A stretch of DNA of 64,000 nucleotides from Rosa chinensis (taxonomy: Eukaryota; Streptophyta; Magnoliopsida; Rosales; Rosaceae). The notes under the pieces are model-generated. The model made no database searches and was not told the origin of the DNA. It saw only the letters and a program-made list of their open reading frames with translations. This document shows, piece after piece, positions 1 to 13,396 of this stretch; positions within the stretch are counted from its first letter, which is position 1, and the number at the start of each line of letters is the position of its first letter. The stretch is from contig NC_037090.1 in assembly GCF_002994745.2 (NCBI RefSeq), positions 930,001 through 994,000 on the forward strand. Reading direction: 5' to 3'. The translations under genes and the position numbers were made by a program.

Positions 1-3000
1 ATTAAGAATGCATTGACTTAAGCACTGATGACAAATGACCTCAACCTATAAACCATAATGTCCAGGGTAAGTTGAAAGTACTTTGCATGAATTAAAAAAA
101 AATGATAGAGAGAAACTTAGCCAAACCTGAGAGGCAAGTCTACTAGAATATGACACCAGTGATATATTTTCTTGCATCTCATTCAACATTAGACTGAATG
201 AGTCTATTGAAAGATCTCTGGAGAGCAATTCATGGGCATGCTTTAAGGTATCCAGCAGATTTTCTAGTTCCTACCAACCAAATGTCAATTTGTTAACAAT
301 GTCTTTGCTGATTTAAACTAAGAGAACAAAGTGATGCTGTGAAACTACTTACCACAATAGCACATAGATCTTGAGACTCAAAACGATCATATAGAAACTC
401 AATATTATCTCTGAAAACTTTGTTCATCCGCTCAGTAATCAAACTCCTTAAATCAATCATCCTTCCAAGCAACTGTACACAATCAAAACTATACTAAGTA
501 GAGAATAGAAACACTAATTCAACTCATATGTACTTTATGATATGTACATTGCCAGTTATAACTTACAAGTATAGAACACGAAAAACTAAAAATTGGAAAT
601 CTCACCTTCACTCTGGTCATCTTTAGCAGTGTTGTGAACCTCATAGGCTCGACAGAGTATCTTTCTCCATTGTCCAATGCGAAAAGGAATGACGTATCAA
701 GTAGCTTGCTGCAAGAAATGACAAGCAACATATATGAAAGGTTGCTCCACTGCTGACAGAGTAGCTAAAAGAAGTTAGCATACCTTGCTGCCCAGCTCTT
801 GTAATATGTGAAAATTGTATCACAGAGTTTTGAAACAAAAATGTCGAAACAATGATCCACCTAAGAGGGGAAAAAAACAAATAAATCATCTAGGCGCAAG
901 AATATTCTCAAACTATGACCCATAGTTGTTGGATGTAATAATGCATTAAATTTCATTAAAAATTACTGTAACATTTCAGCATGGCCTCACAATGAAAGAT
1001 GGACAGGAATATTCTCTTGGCAACCTGGTGACCAAGAATTTGTGGTCACCCACTCAACCCTTGATATCAAATAATATCAAGGGTAGGTGAGCATGAACTT
1101 TTTGGTGACCAACAAGGCCCTTCAAATATGAAATATATTTAAGATCTAAACTTAGCTGCAGCTAACTTTCCAGCCCATGGCCACAAGGACTCCAGTGTGA
1201 ATTAACCATGTTCAATGTAGCAAAGAACTAGGTAATCATGAATACAGTGAGACAACAGGTGCAACCAAGTGCACAAATTCAGGTACCTCAGCCTCAATTT
1301 CATCATAGAGGAACCGTTGCTTGAGCACAACCAATGCTTGCTGAGCAGAATCGTTATAGATGTCAAATGGTATCAAAACACTCTCTAGAATACCGGCATT
1401 ATGTGACTCAAGCACATAATCCACCAACATCCAAGGAAGAGAGCATTCGATCGGAAACTGCACAGAGTGTAAAATCATCACATTTAAAAGGAATCAAATG
1501 ACGAAAAACTGGCTAAAATATTCAAGGATACAACCATACAACTAAAACAAGAAAAGTTAAGCATATAAGCGAACATGGTCAAAAATAAACCAATAAAGTA
1601 TATTTCTAACAATATTGGCTGCCTAAGTACCACTGGCAGAATTTATTTTTACATGAGTTCAAGAAATAATATAAAACGATAAAAGACACCCAGTTCATAT
1701 GTGAAATAACGTCTTTACCTGAATAACACGAGAAGACTCCAAATAAAATTCTCTAAACCATAAGAAACCAAGATCCGTCAACATTGCGACAGTCGCTGCA
1801 ACATAATTAAAAGGACAAATTTCAATTTTACTGTAGGTGACTAAAAATTATAACTTAAGAAATGATCGAGACAACTTCTTATCCGTTTCAAACAGAATAA
1901 TCAGCACTGGCAACATGCACAGAACTAGCAGGTATGTGTGTTCATGCACCAATAACCAGCTCAATGATGAATTGCATTGGGCTAGAGCAATACCATAAAT
2001 TTGCAAGAACATCAAGGTTCAATATGTTTTCTAAGCATCAAGATTAAGTTCATGAATTCTACTAAAAGGGTGCATTAGGTAAAAATAAGAACTGCTGGGA
2101 TAATCTGATTGCCAAAGGACCCAAAACAATGATAACTCAGGATAAGTTCAACGAGTACGTTGCACTTCAAAGGTTACTTTAGAAAAATTGGTCCTGCTGG
2201 GATATGTAAAGCACAAAATCTAAGGCTCCTACCTAAATAAAGACAAAGTAGAGTTGGAATAATACCTGAATAGTCCAGAATATGCAGGAAGAAGCTAAGC
2301 TTGTAAAAAAATGTTTCTAACTGTTTTAGGTCATTAACAGGGATCTCAGAACCACTATTCCCAAAGAGCCCTCCAGGCTTCCTAAGGTTACCACCAGAAA
2401 CAACTTCATATATCAGGAACTGCAAGCAGTGCACCTAAGAATAGAAATTGAATTGATCAATTAGCTCAATCTCAGGCGACAAAATTGTGTGAGAATGTAC
2501 AATGTCCAATTAGTCATCTATTTAAACACAATAACATTGAGCAGTCATGAAAAGAGGAATGTGCATGCCATACGAGAACCATGCAGAAAAGAAACATTAA
2601 ATTCAGATCAAGTCCCATTACTGATGAAGAAACTCTACAGAAAGACAATGCTTATATATGAAAGGACAACCCCAGTAAACAAATCATGCAGAAAACTTAT
2701 CTCTACTGGTGGTTTTATAAAAATGGATTACAAAATATAAAAAGTTTCAGAAGTGATAGCAGGATGTGACATCAAAGTGCATATGCAATGTGTTGAGAAT
2801 TAGTGCATAAACCCTTTGTCATCATGAAAACATTTAGAAATTCATCTGTCCTCCCCCGGGCAAGGTTCCACCATGCACATTGTACACATATCACGTAAGT
2901 ATATATATGGGTCTGTAACCAGGTAGGTATTATGTGGAGATTCAATTTATGCAAGCATGAAAATGCAAGTTTCATGTGTACACATGCACATTCAAACGGG

Positions 3001-6000
3001 TATATATCCATGCAAAATGCTCATTAACAACTCTGCGGGCATGTATTAATGTGGTCTGCTATGGTCACTTTCAGGAGAAAAGTTCATATGAAATTCAATA
3101 CCATGATTTGGAATTAAAAGGAATGACTTATTTATCCTTAATCTGCCTCCTTCTGTTATGTAAGATTATTAAGGAAATCCCAGTTAGATTATACATAGTA
3201 GTATTCTGATTAACTTCCTGTCTAAAAGAACAAATGGAAAGGGAAAATAAAATAAAAATAGCAATAATAGGTAAGGCAAAACTCTTGGTATAATAAAAAC
3301 AACTTATATTGCATTAAATGAGCTGGATGATGAGGGAAACCTGAGCGGCTGTTGGTGCAACTGGCCTTGGATAAAAAACATTTCCTTTGCTTTCTTCACT
3401 TCCATGCTGAAGGGGTCCAGATTCAGACTTACTTGTATTTGCCATCCAGTCTGCTGAAAGAGTCCGCATATCGGAAAGGATCCTGAATTGTATCTAACTA
3501 GTTAGCAATTTAAAACTGATACCCCAAAACTTATATTGCATAAATAAGGTATTTCATTTTTCTTCACAAGAGACTAAACAATTTTAATAAACAAAAATTG
3601 ATAAGGAATCATATGATATATTTAATCTATAAGCTTGCAACTTGGAATCATTTGATAACCAGAGTCATTCATTGATAAATCATCACTATGAGTCAGACTC
3701 AATAGAATTTGATCAATCTTTTTTTCTGTCATTAAGGTGGATAACGGGAGTTTCAACCGCAAAGTTTAAATCAATTTTAAGTAACTTAAATACCCACCTA
3801 GAAAGGTCCTTCTTCTTTCGAAAGGTAGTACGCAACATAGTGGCCAATGTATTCTGAACAAAATCTTGAACCTCGGCATGTATTGTCTCCCATAAAGCAT
3901 CAGCTACCAATGTGTCACTAGACTGCATCATAGATCCTATGCTCTTTATGTAGCTAACAAGTTCCACCAGCGCTTTCCTTTCCTCCGCACTATAGTTATA
4001 ACGTACCACCTAACATATATTCCAAGATTATGTCACTATCATCTAATACGATGGATGTGATCAACATATAGGCAGACAAGAACTGAACTGAACTGAAAAA
4101 TCAGGATATGCGTATATTAGTTAATTGACTTAATTCAGGTTATATTTAGACTATTCAAGTTTCTTCCATACTGAACTGAAATACTTAGCATATGCATATA
4201 TTAGTTAATTCAGGTTATTTTTAGATTATTAAAATGTATAACCTAAAAGCCATTTCTTAGGGTATTCAAGACCTTTTCATAGTCAGAAAATGATGCTGAA
4301 GCCTCTTGTGATTCGGAGGGAACTATATCCTTGCAGGGGCGAGAAAATTTCCATGCACATTGTTCCCAAATGCGTGCAGTCCATCTACTTAAAAGCTGAA
4401 AACCTTCAACAATCATATCATATATATTTCCCTTGACTTCTTTGCACCACTCAATATCGGCACTATCTGTTGACTTCAACAACAATAGCTGCATAGAACA
4501 GAATGAACAAAAGAGTAATGGATTTCAGAAAATTAAAAATGAGTGCAAGTAAGAAGAAATCATATTAGTAAATACAGGACCTTGAAAAGGAGGACTGAGG
4601 AGGAGGAAGAGGAGAAGAAGAATACCTGATTCATGGAGGAAGCAAAACGAATTGTGAAGTCATCATGTTCGGCACGGATGGATCCAATATGATTGATGAT
4701 TAGATAATGCCTCTGATAAGTAAATGAAGTCAAGGTCTCACCGGAAAGGTTACCTACCTTAGCCATGCTAAAAGGTTATCATGTCAATTCAGTTAACAAA
4801 CTGACAAAAAAGATAAACAAAGGATATTCTTGTGCCTCACGGGCTGGAAGCTCATGAGGTGATGGAAGGCTGAGAAGACGAGTTTGGGCAGAAAACTTTT
4901 GGAAGTACATTGACAATTCTTTCATGATTGCAGCAGGAGAAAGATGGAGATCTGGAAATGCAGGAATTACTGGATCATTCTGCAAAAAATAAAAAAATAA
5001 AAAAATAAAAAAAACAACAACAACAACAAAAGTGTTTAGATTTTTCTTTTTCTTGGGGCTCTGGGGGAGGAGGTGAGAAATTGGCTACTTACAATCTTGT
5101 GTAGCTATATCTATACATTACCTTGAATATGTTAATAAGTCTGTTGATTTTCACTCTCTTGTACAAAGACTCGCTATCTTTTTCTGACGATGTAGCTAAG
5201 ACAACTAGAATCGGCAGAACACGAAGAAGAATGTGCCGCTCTGGGAACAGAAGTGCAAAATCCAGCTCTAGTGACTCGACAGCAAAAACTATGAGTACTT
5301 GAAGAATATCTTCTACGCTATATCGAGTCAAGGAACGCAAAATAGACTAACTGCGTCAGCGTGTATCCTCAATTGTAAATGTAATGATAACAACAAAAGA
5401 CATATTACTATATAACCTCTCGACAAGATAAAATCTAGAAGCTCATAAAAAGTAGAATAAGAATAGATGCAAGTCATCAGTTCTTCTCTTCATGTCAACT
5501 ATAACTATTGAACACAGGATACTTGTTCACACGGAACATCTCAGCATGCAAATTCAACAAGATGGCCCACCTTGTGCTAAGGAAAATCTGCAGCAGTTAA
5601 TTAAGAAATAATTAGAATAGTTCGATTATAGGGCCTGATGTCATATCACACTACCAAAAACAAAAGAAATGAAAACAGTTTCCAAGATGGAAAAACTTAA
5701 ATAGTACATACTCATCAAAAGCTGTATAACGGGACGATACTAAGATAGAGAAGGTAGCTCTGCCATACCTGTAAGTCATCCAACTCCTCTCTCATTGAAT
5801 CAGTATCATGCCACTGTACACTTACTTGTGTGAATGTCCTGAAAAATTCAGAATAGGTCAAAAGCATGCAATTTAACCACTACCAAAGTAGCATCAGATG
5901 GAGGAAAGAGAGGATGTTGCAAATACAGCACTAGTAAACAAGCATTCGTATCACATGCTAGACCTACTTTTTCAGTTTTCCCCTATTTCCTTCTTTTCTT

Positions 6001-7752
6001 GGTAACTCATCTTACAGATGAGTATAGAAGCAGTATAAAATTTCAGTAATAACAGTTTATTAACTAATTCTAGTGCTAGTGATTTGAAACCGTAAACTAT
6101 GCGTTGAACACTAGAACCATATACAATAAGCTAAGCGAGAGAAACTTAAAAGGAGGTATTCATACTTTATAGAAAATCAGTTTGTCCAGGATCACATGGC
6201 ATGTCGTATAGTCCGCATCGCTATAGCAACCATATATAGAGCAAAAATAATTGGCATACCTTTTATACCAAGAGAAATCATTTGGTATGCTTGCCTTTGC
6301 ATTTTTAAGATGATCAAGTTGCACCAAAGTGTCAAGTAACTTCAACATGGACCTGTAATGAATAAATTAGCAGACTGACGTTTACATAGCCATACACATC
6401 ACAGTGACCAGTGAGTAGATTTGAGCTCAAGCATGTCTGAGAACATGTGATAGAGGACTAAAACAAAAGTAAACAAAAAAAAGTTGCGTCAGAAGAATAT
6501 TAAGCATACCAGAGATGAGTTACTGTAGGCCCATTAATGCGTCTCTCGGGCCTTGAGAAGCGTTGCATATCTGCAGCTAGCTGCATCAGAGAAAAACGTC
6601 CATGGTCGGTGACAACTCAACTTGAGAACAGCAAAGAAAGAGTGTAAAACCAAGGTTTAGACAAGCTCGTACCTTTGATGCAGCCGAAGCTTGCCAGCGC
6701 TGTATTTCACGTAAGCGACTCATTTCCAAGTCCAGAACTTGATAAGTTTCAAGGTACAAGTCAGCTTGATTTTGTTTCATAGAATCGGGAAGCTGCAAAA
6801 ACATATTTATACACACACACACATACACATGTTAGTTACAAATCAGCTTAACCATATCACGTCATATGGTAAGAATGATGAAGGAAGAGTTGGACCTGAG
6901 GAAGTGCCTTGACACAACTACGATATGTATACAGCACAGATCCCATCTCCTTTCCCTCGAGTATAAGAGCATTCTGCATAAATATCCAAAACACAATCAA
7001 CGACAACAGTAAGATGCATTTCTAAAGTGAATGAAAAGCTGAAAAGAAAAAAAAAATTATAACATCCATTGTTTTCATTAATATTAATCTGAACAGAAGA
7101 AGAAAAATTATATATTTAAACAATGCCTTACAAAGACAAGGCGAAACAGTTAAAAACAGGTGCATACCAGTTGATTGAGAGCTTTTGTGTCTTCAGATAA
7201 AGACAAGCGATATGCAGAAACATCGCTATACTCTACAAAATGGCAACAGTAATGAATTACAAGGAGAGTACTGTCATATACAGTGATAGAGGATTCATCC
7301 ATCTAGCAGTAATTACAGTCCTATCAGTGAACACTAACGTTCAAATTCGAACTTCCCATGATCCATTATATTTCGCAAAAATAGTTAAAAATTTTATATC
7401 ATGTATCATAATATCAACTATTTCACTCTAAGATTTCCTAACATACACCAAAATCTCAATTACTGTAGAAATGGAAACTTGTCTAGACAAGAAATGTACC
7501 AATTGGACTGTCAGTTGCTCCGGTGTCAGTCGAAACCCAAACTCCTGGTCCTTGAACCTCTGCTTGCTCATCCTACACACCAGAGTCACAACGAGCACAG
7601 TTCAAATCATATCAATGAAGAAAATGGAGGCAAATTTTTCCACAAAATTCAACTAGAACTGAGCGAGAATGAGCTAGTGAGAAGACGAGAAAGATCACCT
7701 CCAGTGAGAATGTAGATAGCGCAGCAATGGCTTCTTCAACCGGAACAGCCAT
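1..7752 (-). CDS. PIR: PIR/SRA1 (CYFIP-type) SCAR/WAVE complex subunit, 5' part, runs off the left edge
   Basis: Plant homologue of CYFIP/PIR121/SRA1, a subunit of the cytoplasmic SCAR/WAVE complex that passes ROP/RAC GTPase signals to ARP2/3 actin nucleation (trichome and pavement-cell shape). The ATG at 7752-7750 opens [18 protein letters not shown], as I recall the Arabidopsis PIR start, and is followed at once by a GT donor. Exons seen by conceptual splicing: about 7699-7752, 7498-7575, 7169-7236, 6894-6975, 6673-6793 (reads [20 protein letters not shown]), 6511-6580, 6263-6354, 5769-5840, 5510-5590, 5122-5340, 4823-4980, 4627-4765, 4245-4490, 3800-4010, 3340-3483, 2265-2433, 1720-1798, 1288-1460, 783-862, 606-708, 352-473 and 137-270. 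This covers roughly the first 60-65% of a protein of about 1,280 residues; the C-terminal part lies left of the window. I saw no break in the exons checked. Exon edges other than exon 1 are approximate. Confidence 0.95.
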
Positions 7753-8119
7753 GAGTGTGAACGCAGCAGAAAACCGGTGTGAAAATAAGATCGGACCGAG
7801 AAATTGAAGCGGTAGAGAAGCTTAGAGGAGACGCAGTCGCCGCATTATGGTTGAGGTTTGGCCGGAAACGGAGAGCTAGGGTTTGAAGAGTTTACGTCCG
7901 CCGGAGAGAGAGAGAGAGAGAGAGAGAGAGATCGCCGGCGAGTCGTTTTCGGAGATTTGTCTGAAGAGGTCTGAGTGGAGCGGGTACTCTGTACTGTTTT
8001 ACAAACTTGGATTTTACTCTACTCCAACTATTATAGTATTGCACTTTTGCCCCCTGTAAAGTTTGTATTTTCAATTCAAGTCCAAATCCAATTTATTCGT
8101 TTACACCATATCAATTAAT
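7753..8119 (-). promoter_or_regulatory. PIR 5' UTR and promoter region with a GA repeat
   Basis: About 370 bp upstream of the PIR start. A pure (GA)n run lies near 7902-7930 and would fall in the transcribed leader or core promoter. GA/CT tracts are common in plant 5' leaders. No clear TATA box was identified, so the start of transcription is not placed. Confidence 0.5.
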
Positions 8120-8132
8120 TACCTAGTTAAAA

Positions 8133-8502
8133 ATTTGGGAAATCACATCGAAAAATGATAACTCGACAATCCACCCTATTTTCATTGAGTTTCATCCCCA
8201 TCCGTCAACTTCTTAGCAATCTCTTTTGGAATTGGATCTCCCATGAAGCTAACCATGATGCCGATGCAGCAGCAAAGCTAGCCAAATCAAGGTTGTTCGC
8301 TAAAGTATGGGTTAATCCCAACCTTATTAGTGTCTATTTTAACTAGCGATTGACTTCCTTGTCCTCACTAAGTTTTCATTATTCTTTGTTGTTGTTTGCC
8401 TGGTATTACTACCAAATGTTTCAGTTGTATTTGGTTTATGTACTTGTGACTTCTCCCTATTGAGTTTTTATCTGACGTCTATTGATCCAATTAAAAAAAA
8501 AA
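8133..8502 (+). mobile_element. 5'-truncated LINE 3' end with poly(A) tail
   Basis: A short open stretch (8155-8346) ends in a segment reading SHEANHDADAAAKLAKS, similar to the last part of the RNase H domain of plant L1-type LINEs. A U-rich 3' untranslated-like region follows and ends in A10 at 8493-8502. The flanks carry an imperfect target-site duplication: tacctagttaaaaat at 8120-8134 and a closely similar stretch at 8505-8520. This is the usual form of a truncated LINE copy. It is not a functional gene. The 5' edge is uncertain by a few bases because the duplication is imperfect. Confidence 0.55.
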
Positions 8503-8520
8503 CATACCCAGTTAGTAAAA

Positions 8521-10289
8521 TAGTAAAACTCACAATGAAAATCATGGTCGTATTGTAGGCTTATTACAAAACACTGTTAATTGACTTAACTTTTTGACAG
8601 TTTAATTATAGATTAGATTGCCGACTGTATGTAAATAAGAGAGAGTTTGGATGCTCACATACATACTGATACAGATGCAAATATTTTCCAGAAAATTATA
8701 AAAGATCGAGACGGAGACGGAGAAGGTAGAAGAAACTAATTTAGGTTAAAAAAAAAATTGGTTCTTTGTGGATAAGCCTATGACAATGTGTATATACCAG
8801 CACAAAGAGCCAATATATGTGTGACACATGTGAAAGATAAGATGTTTTGGTCCTGATAGGTCATCAACCTATTTTGTTATAAAGTCAAAATCGAAAAGGT
8901 AATGAAATTCCTTGTGGGTAAGTCCGACCCACATAGACTAAGCAATTAAAGACTGAATTGAACTGAAGAAACTAATTGTAAAGACCGAGGCGAATGCAAG
9001 ACTATCCAGATCGGATTTCCGAGCTTTCAGGTCAAAATGCCCAACCTTACTGAAAAGTGAATCACATTCCTCGACTTTGGTCAACAAAAACTAGCAAGAA
9101 GAAAATGGGGTAACTTTTGCAGCCGAATTTCAAGTTTTTAGCCCTCATTTTAGCACCCATTTCATTGAAGCTCCAATTTAGAAACCACTCAACTCCCCAA
9201 TTTTCGGATATTAAGTTTCCGATTCTCCTTGAGAAGATGAATCAATTCGATGGAACTCACGGTGATGAGGAAAGCCTGGACTAAGCATGACATTTTGCAA
9301 AGGCGCCATGAAGATGAGTTGCAAAAGATCGCCACTAAAGCTCAGCTTTACAAAGTCGTGTGAAAGATATGTTGTGATATGTTTGAACTTACCATACATT
9401 TGTTACACAATAATTTTCATTGTCGTGATGTATCATTTGTCACATTACACATAATGTCATTCGGTATTTTAAAAGAAATGTTAGGTTTAGATGCTTACAT
9501 TTCCTAGCAGTACTCCAACACAATCTAAAGCTCTTACTTACGGTCTTCCTTCAATTTGTATGTTCTTTTATTTGATTGGTTTCTATCTTCAATTGATAGA
9601 GCACAGAGCCACTAAGACCTCCACCGAATTTTAGGCTTTTAATGATTAATATCAGACCAACTTTCTTCCAATAAAATATAAAAACATGAATAAATTTGTT
9701 AGGAGGTGTTGGAGTCGAAATACAAAGCGAGAGTAACCGATCACAGTGCATAAGGAAATTAAGCATAATTCTCAATGCATAGCGAGTAAAGAAGAATATA
9801 GGTTAGTTAATGCAAATAAATTATTAATTACGATATCTCTAAATCCACGGAAATAGTTATTTGTAAGTAATAACTATATATCCAGATCACGTTTCTTCAC
9901 CATCCACAACGAAAATCTTTAGAATTCTAGACACAGAAACAGCACAGTTTGTTGCATCCTCAAGGGTGATGGTCAATTTAGATCTTCTTAGGGTTTGTGT
10001 CGGTGTCTCCATATATGGTTAAAAAGGTAAAACGACATATAAAAGCATTCATCTACTTATCCTCTTGTTATAATCGTTAACTTTGTTTTAATGAAGATTG
10101 TCGTCTTCCATTCATAATTCTATTCGAGTCAATTTGACGTTACTACAATAAAAAATTATTTTTCAATTATAGGTGGAAAGTCATATTTTTTTTTTACCCT
10201 AAAAGTCATATTTCTCATTGAGCGGCAACAAATTAAAAAAACGGCCAATTCTCTCTAAATATAGGATTACAATCCATAGATAAATCAAA
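8521..10289. other. AT-rich intergenic DNA, nothing recognised
   Basis: About 1.8 kb with only short open stretches, no splice-linked coding frame and no recognisable domain, RNA gene or bounded element. Confidence 0.5.
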
Positions 10290-10359
10290 GATGATTGTCC
10301 ATTTGAACTACCTAATGACACATGTTAGATATGGATTGTAGTGCTCACTTCTCAGCCCT

Positions 10360-10764
10360 CTCTACTTATCATTTGTAGCAGCTTCCTTCATTGCAGTAGC
10401 TGCCTCAACATGCTTTTCATGAATGGCTTCATAATGTACTTGTGCCTCATTGAACTTGGTGAGATCGTAGTGTTTTTTACAGAAACCACAATAAAAGTAC
10501 TTGGTTGGCTGAATAAAAATAATAGAAAAGTCAACGTTGTAAGAACATGATAACGTACAACAATGAAATAAATGAGTTGGCAGTGGAGAGCAAACCTTGG
10601 TTGATTTGTTGTTTCAGCGAATTGGCCTTGGATTCTCCATCTCTCTCTCTCTCTCTCTCTGAAACCCTAATTCCCCATCTCGGACTGCCATACCCATTGT
10701 GCTTGTAAAGCTTATGGTCGTCCATGCCGAGAGGATAAGGGTTAAGAGAAGTTGCTAGAAGCAA
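10360..10764 (-). pseudogene. Remnant of a small C2H2-like zinc-finger gene
   Basis: Two pieces look coding on the minus strand. The right piece (about 10590-10724) begins MDDHKLYKHNGYGSPRWG and ends at a GT donor-like site. The left piece (about 10363-10508) follows an AG acceptor and reads KYFYCGFCKKHYDLTKFNEA, then a second half with His residues placed like a C2H2 finger (C-x2-C, then H-x4-H), ending in a stop after ATNDK. Joining at the obvious splice sites puts the two halves out of frame, so this is either a decayed gene or an unusual splice. The family is not recognised beyond the finger-like spacing. Confidence 0.35.
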
Positions 10765-10958
10765 TTCAAGGGGATGAAGGAAGCTACCAAAAAGATCGGT
10801 TCTCTCCGCAGCCGAATGTCTGTCTCCGAAAGGTAAATGTATCAGCGATATTGTATCTTCTCCGAAAAAAAATTTGGATTTTGTCTCAAGGAAACACTAT
10901 AGACTCCAAAGCTTTTGATGATCAAGAATGATGTCAGCTAGGATTCCAAGGATTTGGT

Positions 10959-11180
10959 CCAATACCTCAAATTCAAGATGGCCCATGTCGGAACTTCCAT
11001 TGTTGGAACACACCACAGCCTGCTCGAAAACATGAGAAGTTTGAGAAGTATCGGGAGAGACATGGAGAAGAGGTAAAGAACTACGGGAAGGAGAAACGTT
11101 GCATCATGTTGCTTGCAGATGACGACAAAATTTTTGTAGAGACTCGGGAGCAGATGAAATTTCTCCAATATTGTCCACTT
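10959..11180 (+). pseudogene. Unassigned coding-like fragment
   Basis: One plus-strand frame stays open through about 70 codons with a charged, protein-like composition (contains HEKFEKYRERHGEEVKNYGK and later LLADDDKIFVETREQMKFL) before a stop at the edge of the tandem repeat. No start codon, promoter or upstream exon was identified and no family is recognised. It may be a remnant exon or part of a decayed mobile element. Confidence 0.25.
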
Positions 11181-11193
11181 TAGTTGTGCACAA

Positions 11194-11674
11194 TATTTTG
11201 TCATGCTAAATATTTCTTCTACAAAATCTTGTCTATTTAGACATGGAGTTGTTTGTTTTGTTCCGGATGGACACATTACAAACTATGTTTATACTTTCTA
11301 CATATTGAAATACATAAAATCTTTGAAAATAGTTATTGCAAATTATAATTTTGTCACACTAAATATTTCTTCTAAAAAATATTGTCCATTTAGACATGGA
11401 CTTGTTTGTTTGTTTGTTTTGTTCCGGATGGACACATTACAAACTATGTTTATACTTTCTACATATTGAAATACATAAAATCTTTGAAAATAGTTATTGC
11501 AATATAATACAACAATATTTTGTCATGCTAAATATTTCTTTTACAAAATCTTGTCCATTTAGACCAGGAGATGTTTTTGTTTTAATTCCGGATGGAAAAA
11601 TTACAAATTTTGTGTATTCTATATACATATTGGAATACATAAGATCTTTGGAAATAGTTATTGTAATGTAAAAC
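11194..11674. repeat. Three-unit tandem repeat, unit about 150-170 bp
   Basis: Three head-to-tail copies share the word tcatgctaaatatttctt or close variants at 11201, 11354 and 11523 (spacings 153 and 169 bp). Each copy continues through a ttccggatgga segment, then a tacatattgaaatacataa-like segment, and ends near gaaaatagttattgcaa. Copies 1 and 2 are the most alike; copy 3 has diverged. No coding role is evident. Confidence 0.85.
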
Positions 11675-11983
11675 ATTGACCAAAATTTCAAATATCAAGG
11701 AATTACTGATGATCCGAAAAGTGGAAATTTCGACATAAATATTAAGAATATATCGATATCAGTAAAAACTCAAGAAAAATGATGGAAATTTGAAGAAAAA
11801 CATAGAAATTTTATATGAAACTTTTGGAGATGTTTATTTAATGAATTATCTGTTATTAAAAAAAAAAACCTTGAATAAACATTATTACATAGTGAGTCGT
11901 AGTAATTTACGGTGACATAGTATATGCTAAGTCGCTAATAATTCTTAAAAATTCACTTTAAACATCTCAATTTTTTTGGATAG

Positions 11984-12920
11984 GTATAGTTATTCATACA
12001 CTCTCTCTCTCTATCTCAAGAAGAGGGCGGCTAGGGGCTAGGGTTTCTTTGGGTAAGCTTGGAGGCTCTCGTCCGGCGGCACGCGTGCCGTGCCAGGCTT
12101 TTAGCCTTGTCGGTGAGCAGTGAGTGCTACCGGGAGGGGTTATTTTTTTGTTGGCCTTTTCTCAGCCTGTTGCTGAGGCGGCGCAGCTCAAGTCTTGATG
12201 AGCTTGCAAGCTTTGTGGTGGTCTTGAGTCTTCTGATCGCTTAAAGGCTCTGGCGGGAGCAGTCTTGTGGTACCGGCATTTTGTCTCTTATTCGGCAGCG
12301 GCTGGCAGGATAATGTGAGGTGGGGTTTCGACGGGCTCTTTTGGATCGAAGTTCTCCGATCTGATATTGGTGCTTCGGGACCATGCGGGGAGAAGGTGTT
12401 TTAGGGGAAGTGGTGCTGCTTGTCGGCGTGCTGGTGATAATGGAGGAATGAATGGTGGCCGACGGCTACTCGTGGAGGTGGCTAGAGTCTTGTAACCGTG
12501 GTGGAGGCGTGGTGGCTGCTGCAGCTTGGAGTTGGCTAGGGTTTGAGTGCTTTTGGGTCTGGGCTTTGCTTTGGGCTCAACTTAATTGTTTTTTGTTATC
12601 TCTTTTTTTCTAATAAGGCTCCCTCTTTTACGGGTGTTGGAGTCTTGCATACCTTGTTTCTCGACGTTACAATGTGCCCAAGAATCAGTACTGATGTACA
12701 CCATGAGGGTCTTAGGTGGATGTACTGATTTTTTTGGTGTTGTAGCTTCTTAGTGTTCAAGGCGTAGTAGTCTAGGCTAGTAGTCATTTTTAATGTGCAG
12801 TCAATGTACTACTTGAGCAATGATTGTAATATGAAGGGTGTTTGTACCCCTCATGCTTGACCGAGTGAGGTCGTATGATTTTATATCAATGGATCAGTCT
12901 TCCGGTCCGCTAAAAAAAAA
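11984..12920 (+). mobile_element. Poly(A)-tailed retroposon with target-site duplication
   Basis: A 937-bp, comparatively GC-rich block ends in A9 at 12912-12920 and is flanked by near-identical direct repeats: acatctcaa then a T run then ggatag, at 11962-11983 and 12922-12946. The copies differ only in the length of the A/T run. Direct repeats of about 22 bp plus a poly(A) tail indicate LINE-type target-primed insertion. The body has a (CT)n start and a ctagggtttc motif typical of a plant 5' leader, and no long reading frame. It could be a deleted LINE or a processed host transcript; I did not recognise a parent gene. Confidence 0.8.
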
Positions 12921-12946
12921 CACATCTCAAATTTTTTTTTGGATAG

Positions 12947-13396
12947 AAACCCAATGAGAGACTAAGTCATCACGCCATATATACATATTTTTTGTAGGCG
13001 CAGATTCGGTTAACACTCCAAAACTAAACCGATGGAACCGAGTCCACCCTAATACGGAGTATGCGAGATGGAGGCATTTGTATAGGTTACCTAGATAGTG
13101 GATTGTAAGCTTTGTTCTACTAAGGAAACCCGTTGATTTTAAGCACCTGTGGATCCAATTGATCCAAATGATAGTTCAAATAGACCCTTGAGAGGATAAG
13201 CAAAAGCAGTGATAAAGATTAAGATAAAAATTAACATTGAACACTACCGCTGAGCTGAAAAATTTACCCACTGTCCTAAAAATAAATGGAAAATGAATCA
13301 GATGCATCAGCGATAGAGCTCTTTATGATTATAAAATCACATTATTCAAGAATAAGGAAGAGCTGCAGCTATGAAGACGAGTCATTGACAGTACTG
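12947..13396. other. Intergenic DNA 3' of PTAC3
   Basis: 450 bp holding the presumed PTAC3 3' UTR and terminator. No further gene or repeat recognised. Confidence 0.5.
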
